A stretch of DNA of 64,000 nucleotides from Strigamia acuminata. Its lineage: Eukaryota > Arthropoda > Chilopoda > Geophilomorpha > Linotaeniidae. Numbering within the stretch: the first letter of the stretch is position 1; each line of letters opens with the position of its first letter. Location of the stretch: the NCBI GenBank assembly GCA_949358305.1, contig OX442316.1:8060001-8124000 (forward strand). Reading direction: 5' to 3'. Positions 57,301 to 64,000 of the stretch are shown one piece after another. The notes beneath the pieces are model-generated. The model made no database searches. It saw only the letters and a program-made list of their open reading frames with translations, and was not told the DNA's origin. The position numbers and the translations under genes are program-made.

Positions 57301-60300
57301 AATGTAATTTTCTGCATTTCCCTCGTTTCCTGACCATTCTGAAGGGAATTGGTTTCATCTAGGGCAAAAGCTTAACCAGAAAAGCATACAAAGGAGGAAG
57401 AACAAGAGTCTAAGTGCAAACGTATACAACAGCCAAGGCTTTTAACCCTCAGTGAAATGACATCAACTCTGTATTAGTTGCAATGAAGCATTCCTAGCTT
57501 TCTTTTTTCTCTAAAAAAAAATCAGTGGCTCTATTAACTATGTCGTAAAACAATGTGTCAAACTGGGAAGAAGAAAGACATTAGAACGTCTAATAACCAC
57601 ATCAATGAGATTTAGAAGTTTAAAAAACGCAGAGATAGCCAATTAATTGACAATTTGCTTTTTACACTTTGCTAAGTCGATTAAAATCACATTTGTAACA
57701 AAGCTGGTTTAAAAAATATTTTAAAAAAAATTCAGAGATAATTTAATAATTTAAATTAACTTTTACTATAAAAAAAATTGTTTTTTAAAAGGAAAGTACG
57801 TATACGTAATTCCATTTGGAAAAGCATTAAAATTCATAAACCAAAAACTGAAATAACTTCTCCTCTACATGAGTAACTTCTAGTATCTTGATAATTCTTA
57901 AATTATAAATTACACAAGCTAAATACACGTCAACATGATGATAAGATGTATGAATGTGTGCCGTAAGCGAAGAGAAGGCGTGTAAATAATACATGCGTCG
58001 TGTTAAGATGGCTGATAATTATTGCATACAAGCTAGAAATGCGATAAAACTAATGACTTTCAAATGTCATGTTCTTGTTGCTCCATTTTTTTAAACCCCT
58101 TGCAATGCAGCTTTTTGCTGTTGCATTTTATTCTTAGAAAAAATCAATAAATAAAAAGCAGCATTCAGATATGAACAATCTCCAAAGGTTGCACAAGGTA
58201 GAGTAGAACGTAACACTCACAAACTCTTTTACATATACATGTTTTCCTTCTTTAAAACTGTACTTACCACTTCTCACTATTGCAAACGATTGGTTTTACT
58301 CATCCAAAGTTCATCTTCGAGACGAATAACAACAACTCATAAACAACAGGATTAATTTCCAAAAACGTAAAAATACCACTTTTGGAATAAACCAAAATAA
58401 ACCTTAAAAAAATAATAAACGACCGAATTATTAACGAAGAACAAACAGAAAAAACTAATCATTTTCTGGCCACATTAATAACACAAGGATTTTTGATGAT
58501 ATTTGAACATCTCAAGATTTTCATTTTCGATCAGCATAAGCCAACATTAATGCTGAGATCCATTCTAAAAGAAAGATGGGCAATATAAATCTCTCATGTT
58601 TATAGTGTGTATAATATACAATTATTTCCGTAGAGGGATCTGGATTTTTCTCCAGTGGCTTTTTCGTGTTTGATTACAAGTTTGTGCAAGGCACAAGTTA
58701 AGTGGCTGTGGCTGCGTTTGGTGCATTACCTTATTTGCTTAGCGCAATTTTCATCGTTCTTTTATGTATACCATAAAAGTTTATATTTTGACCGACCTTA
58801 AAATGAATTTGACCTTTGAAAAGTCTATGACAAGTAGCATCAGATGAGTCGGTTGAATACCACTCATTTCACGCATTTTTGCGGTTTCAACACGTATAAT
58901 TTCGTGGCTGAGCATAAAGAGCTAAACTGTAATCGAATGCGATGTAATTATGTGCTGCAAGGAAATGGGACAATCTATCGAAACCCTGGGCTCGTCTAAG
59001 TGTATATTTGCTTTTTCTTATCATTATATCAAAACACGAAATGTAAAATTAGCTCAGACATCAAAAGAGCAGATAATGATCAGTTTTGTGGAAAATAAAC
59101 TCGAGTGCTAATTCCTACAAACCTTTAATTGGATCGCAACAAATTCGAAGGTTTTGCATCTGATCGATAACTCAAGTCTTAATTGGAATTTGGTCGTTTT
59201 CCCTCTACTTTTTATATATACAGCGTCTGTATGTTTCTGTTGGCATATGCAATTGCACAAATGAAACAAAAAAAAAATAAATAAGAGAGATTTAGTTTTG
59301 CAGGGAAGTAATCCCTATCTATGAAATGAAAAGTTGGCTTCAATTCTGGCAATCATTGAGTTGGTCTTGTTAAAAATAAATAAAATTCATTATTTTTCGC
59401 GATTATTAGTTGACACCACAAAAACCAAACAAAAAATAATAATAATAATAATAATAAAAAAATTAAACTTTTTTTCTATCGCAATATATCCTTCTTACAA
59501 CTGGCAAAAAATGTCCTCATCAAGTGCTCTTTGTGAAGCCATGTTATTATGTTGGGCATAAATGTGCACATTAGTGAAAATAATGTGGCTCTCTAGCACC
59601 AACGTTAATGTTTACCCATCATATATACTGTGAAACAAGTATTTTTTCCCCCCCTCGTTCCTATTTTACTTGATCCTGAAAATTATAGCTTCTAATATTC
59701 AATAAACTCGGCCATAAATAACAAGAACCATTTTCGTTTGACTGACTGACACATTCTTCTAATTAATAAATTAAAATTAATTATTTAAAAAAAAATCCTT
59801 TTCTTCTCCCTTTGCTCCATTTAGCACATTTTTTTTCTTCTTCTTTTTTGCGCTTTTATTTTCACTTTGCAAAATTGTCACCAATAAATTGTTCTTTCAC
59901 AAGTCATCATCCCAGAGATCGAGTGGGTTAAATGTGTGGTCTTATCTAGCAAACACCTGGTCCCAGCCAATACCCGACAGACTTATACTGCTCTTTCCTG
60001 TGTGGAAATTGCTCCCTAAAAGGAATTGGTGCCAAGAATTTTCGTGCAGCACTAGACCAGGTCACTGTCTAAGGTGATTGCACCGATTTTTGAACTGATG
60101 CAATTATCAAGTTCGTTTATTTATTTCGGTGCTGAAAAGAGTTAGGCATCTGGCCAAAAGTGCGGATAACTAATTATGGCCGCCGTGGCACTCCACGTCT
60201 AAAAGATATTAAATTATTTCGCTCAAACTTCATTAAATCTTGTTTGTTTAGTATGATGCACATTAAGGTATAAAAATATTCAATTTTTCTTTAATAAACA

Positions 60301-61909
60301 AAAAAAAATATGACAAGGTACTTGAAAGTTTGATAAACGAGCTAAAGCAGTCCTTTCAATTAGAAGAGCTAATTTTCTTAAGGAATTAAGCAGGTTTCGT
60401 GTCGTGCAATGTGTGATAGATGCTAAAATTACAAATTACGTAATCGGTTTATGCAACAGCAAAAAAAAGGGGAAAAAAATAACTTGGTAAATGTAATAAA
60501 TTCTACAAAAATAATTTATAATGCTTTTTTTCCCTTCTTTACGTCTACTGAAATACATTAAATTCTTTTTAAAAAAAGTTTGCCACAAACGCTTAAACTG
60601 AAAAAATTAAATGAGTACAAGGTAACACCAAACAACATTGTATAGAACGTATACTAAAGGCTTTGAAAGACTTAAAAGCTTACATCTGAGTTTGTGTGCA
60701 AGACGGAATTCAGCATGATAAACGAGCAAAGCATTAACTTAAAGTCCAGCAAGACTCAGGCATGACTCATTTTAAAAAGGCGTCCTCTACATGTAAGCAA
60801 CTAACTATAATATAACTAATTATATTTCCGTTGTTTGATTGACAAATTACGAAAATTTACATCAATTACACAGAAATACAACGGTGCATTTCATCATAAA
60901 CACTGTATTTTTATTTTATTATTTTTAAAAATAAACTTTTCATTTCACAGTTGATTTATAAGACACATGTTTGTCAATACATAAAAGATCTGCAACATCC
61001 CCAATCTCTTTGTTGTTCTATTGGCAGCTTGATCCTGAAAAATGATCATTGCAGCTTTGTATTCCGCGCTATTCACTGCCACCGTGCCACCAGATGCAAT
61101 TGCTAGATAAATTACTAGGATTTTTACATCACTTGTTCAAGAAAATTTAAAAAAATACAAAGTGGAAAAATACAACTACCAAGAGATTAGAAGAAAAAAA
61201 AGTGCATGGGATGGGAAAATTCAAACGAATCTAACCAAAAACCTTTGAGCTACGTCAACTATGTGGTGGAATTAAATCCCATTGGTGAACGTGACCTGGC
61301 AAGCATCACTTGCACGAAAGAAATCTTTCAACCATTCGAGGTCGATGAGAGACAGGCCGTTTGTCAGGACCTAGTGCCATCGCTTTTGTGAATCTTACTT
61401 TGGCTGCAATTTCACAGGATAGTTTCTCTTCTTGTTGTAAACTTCTTTCACTGACATGGCTTGGAAGTTCACGACCCCATGGACATCCGCCCTTCCACTC
61501 ACGGCTCTCTCGCCCCTCAATGCCTTGAACCATCATTTGAGCAGGGCAAAGCTCTTGACAGGGTTATAAAGGGGATGTGAGGAAGCAATCAGTGATATCC
61601 CTTAAGGTCCCAATGCCGGGACCAGACCAGAAACTTACATTTTGCTTCTACTACAGGCAGTTTTAAAGTGCTAAAAATGATAACGGAAACATGACATGGG
61701 GAAGAGGAAGTGGATACACATTGATAACCGGATTGAATTTCTGCCAGTTGGATGTGGCGGTTATAAATACATAAATAAATCTCTCGTTAAATGTTTCCGA
61801 AACCTGGATATAGATTCTCGTAATGAAAATTTAGCCCAATTCCAATAATGCCTCTTTTTGACGTAGAACTACAGCTAAGAGGACAATCCCCAGTAGCATG
61901 GATTATCGA

Positions 61910-62071
61910 TTTAACATCGCATCTATGCAGATACGTGATTCAACATCGCATCTATGCAGATACGTGATTAAACATCGCATCTATGCAGATATGTGATTAA
62001 ACATCGCATCTACGCAGATACGTGATTAAACATCGCATCTATGCAGATACATGATTAAACATCACATCTAT
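61910..62071. repeat. 29 bp minisatellite, about 5.5 copies
   Basis: Unit near AACATCGCATCTATGCAGAT plus ACGTGATTA; copies start every 29 bases with a few substitutions (for example TACGCAGAT in one unit). Confidence 0.9.
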
Positions 62072-62210
62072 CTCAATGTTAAATCGTACATTGTGTTACT
62101 TGGGAATCCTCGTAACGGAAATGGAAACCAGCTCCAAAAACAAATGACAATGAAACAAATAACAATAAAACCACAACAAATAACACCTAGTTCTACGGCA
62201 CAGTTACTAC

Positions 62211-62280
62211 TGTGCCCCTTTGTAATTTCTTTTAAAAGCTTTGTGTGTGCCCCTTTGTAATTTCTTTTAAAAGCTTTGTG
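62211..62280. repeat. 35 bp direct tandem duplication
   Basis: The 35-base segment starting TGTGCCCCTTTG and ending in AAAGCTTTG plus two bases is present twice back to back. Confidence 0.85.
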
Positions 62281-62957
62281 TACTACGATACATAATTATA
62301 TTAGCAATAATTTCTTGACGTTGATTGTATTTGTTTGTTAGTGTTTTTCTTTTTATTTATTTTCGAAATACAATTCCTCCCAGTTAGAAGTCAAGTGAAT
62401 CCATTTGTCAAACGGTAAAGAACAAAAGTCCCAGTTGGTTGGTTAGACGTTGAATTCGATTAATAGGTTCGTGTTTCGCTACCAACTTTACTTGATTTAG
62501 GTCGTGCTCCAAGTGTTGTTTTAGGATGAGTTTTCTCTCGAATGTTTTTCTAGGATAGCAATTTCATTGTCTATTTCCCTAGTGTCCGAACGACTAGCAA
62601 CACACTTCAAAATGTCTCTAGTTTCTTACTTCCATTACAAGATTTATTGACTTTGCTTTCCTTTTTTCCACTCAATTTCATTTGCAACAAATCTCGATTA
62701 AACCTATTTCCTTTAAGAATAATTACACAACCCAAACTTTTTTTCTTCTCAAACTTTTTCCAAACTTCTCTCATCGTTTCCGCCCACTTTTACGAAGTAA
62801 TTTATCTCTGTCTTGCTTTATAAACCGCTTCTTAATACAGCAAGCAATATCGCGTGCCAACTGTGTCCTCGCGACAAGTGTTTTGTGGGCACCAAAGTCA
62901 CGGAGGTCGAGACATGAGAACGTGTAGACTATATATGCGGGGGGTGACAGAAATTAC

Positions 62958-63030
62958 CTCTTGCCTGTTGCTTTCGAGATGGTGAATCCACTGCCATAAT
63001 CAGCATCAAAACGACAGGCCAAACCCATGT
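62958..63030 (-). CDS. Possible signal-peptide exon of the DIP gene (uncertain)
   Basis: Donor AAGAG|GTAATT (exon edge 62958) leaves the phase required by the exon at 51398. The frame reads WVWPVVLMLIMAVDSPSRK, like a signal peptide. There is no in-frame ATG before the hydrophobic stretch: the first ATG in this frame is within it, and the upstream ATG is one frame off. So either the exon is not this one, an unseen upstream exon supplies the start, or there is an assembly error in the TTTT run. Confidence 0.25.
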
Positions 63031-64000
63031 GGCAGGACGAGATTAGAACCAATTATAAAAAGAAGGGCAGGATGTGCAATGAAGAAGTGCAGTTGCTATG
63101 TAATTAAGCTGCAAGCAAGAAAATTGTAAGCCATCGGTGAGGTGTTAAGTCGCTTTGTATTATTTCAGCGTGCCACTTTAATTATTTCCTTGTCGGCGGA
63201 AGTAGAAATAAGCATGAAAAGATTTTTTTTAAAGAAAAAAGTTATGTCCCGAACATTAATAATAATTACGATTAATAATTCACCGTTTACATTAAAACTT
63301 TTTATATGCATTAACGTAAGCAAATGGGAAAAAAAATCCATGAACTTCTGATTATTATTAATTCTTAATATTCTTTTATATTTTATGTAAAAAATTCAAC
63401 TGGAAATTTTTAAACGTGAATTATACGGTTTATAAATAATCCAATTTCAAATTTAATGTCATGCGGTAGTATAAACGACATATTTTGTAATTATAATGCG
63501 ACCGCTTGGGAACAGCTTTAACCAAAACCGTTATTTATTTAATTCAGTATTAATTTTATGCCTTGTTAGCGACCACTTAGTAACTTTTTTGAACCAACAC
63601 ATTTACACGGTTAAATTATCCGTATCATTTACGACGCTGAAATAAAAGAAACGCACAAAATGACTCAATTGTGCTGACGTGTATTAGAGTAAACAGAAAT
63701 AAAGGAAAACTGACAAAATCAGACAATCATTAGAGCATTAGCTTCATTTCATTTTACTGCTAATTAGTCGTATAGAAATGTCGTTTCAGCAATATTGACT
63801 TGGAGAGGCAAAACTCGAGAGGAAGCACAAATTCCTCTTGAGTCTTGTTACATCAAATTCACAAGTCACAACAGAACAAACGCGCAACTATTTTATTTAT
63901 TCATCGGCACGTGTCAATTTTACGACATCACTCACACCTAAACGTAATTGTCCCATTAAACTAATATTTTCATTAGTTCGTCCGGCACGAGTTGGAGTGT

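Larger units (their letters stand above)
51399..64000. other. Long non-coding region, probably first intron and 5' region of the DIP gene
   Basis: About 12.6 kb without a convincing coding exon. ORFs here are short, lack splice context and resemble no family. Visible features are a poly-A run near 56312-56337, an (AAT)n run near 59435-59456, the 29 bp minisatellite at about 61910-62071, a 35 bp direct duplication at 62211-62280, and one weak candidate signal-peptide exon on the minus strand near 62958-63030. Confidence 0.45.

Noticed and set aside
61306-61536. Minus-strand ORF of 76 residues near the minisatellite
   Set aside because: Considered as a DIP first exon, but it has no hydrophobic start and no donor in the required phase.

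Overview
The window looks like nuclear DNA of an arthropod, most likely a crustacean. It is AT-rich, most introns are about 50-70 bp with GT-AG ends, and it carries an arthropod-type DIP (Dpr-interacting) immunoglobulin gene plus a ribosomal protein L23a with the histone-H1-like N-terminus known from insects. The gene models below were spliced by hand. All complete models close in frame from start to stop; splice phases agree at every junction.

Layout. 55-176 is the last exon of an unidentified plus-strand gene. 1500-5287 (minus) is a two-exon gene for a secreted sclerostin/SOSTDC1-type cystine-knot protein. 5.3-8.2 kb is non-coding and holds a dense cluster of CAGGTG E-boxes between two divergent genes. 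8248-17619 is a plus-strand cluster of four genes for thrombospondin type-1 (TSR) proteins. They begin with a properdin TSR0-like cysteine domain; the first copy is membrane-anchored and the other three look secreted. A 3.2 kb tandem duplication made the last two copies and left a pseudogene fragment. 18674-34706 is a plus-strand cluster of three kainate-type ionotropic glutamate receptor genes (A, B, C). They share almost every intron but differ at pore residues, and C has two tandem, same-length pore-loop exons that look mutually exclusive. Between A and B is a 227 bp tandem repeat and a region of strong hairpins and possible short spliced transcripts.

35170-37190 (minus) is RpL23A with a lysine/alanine/proline-rich extension of about 350 residues. 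38421 to at least 51398 (minus) is a three-Ig DIP/lachesin-like cell-surface protein with a GPI-type C-terminus; its first coding exon is not certain. An intact Ty1/copia element (41709-46703, plus) with LTRs that look identical sits antisense in one of its introns. From 51.4 kb to the end is mostly AT-rich non-coding sequence, probably the long first intron and upstream region of the DIP gene, with a 29 bp minisatellite.

Functionally, the receptors and the DIP gene point to nervous-system roles. The TSR cluster looks like secreted or cell-surface matrix or immune proteins, some with glycosaminoglycan-attachment-like acidic Ser-Gly tails. The sclerostin-like protein is expected to be an extracellular BMP/Wnt modulator.
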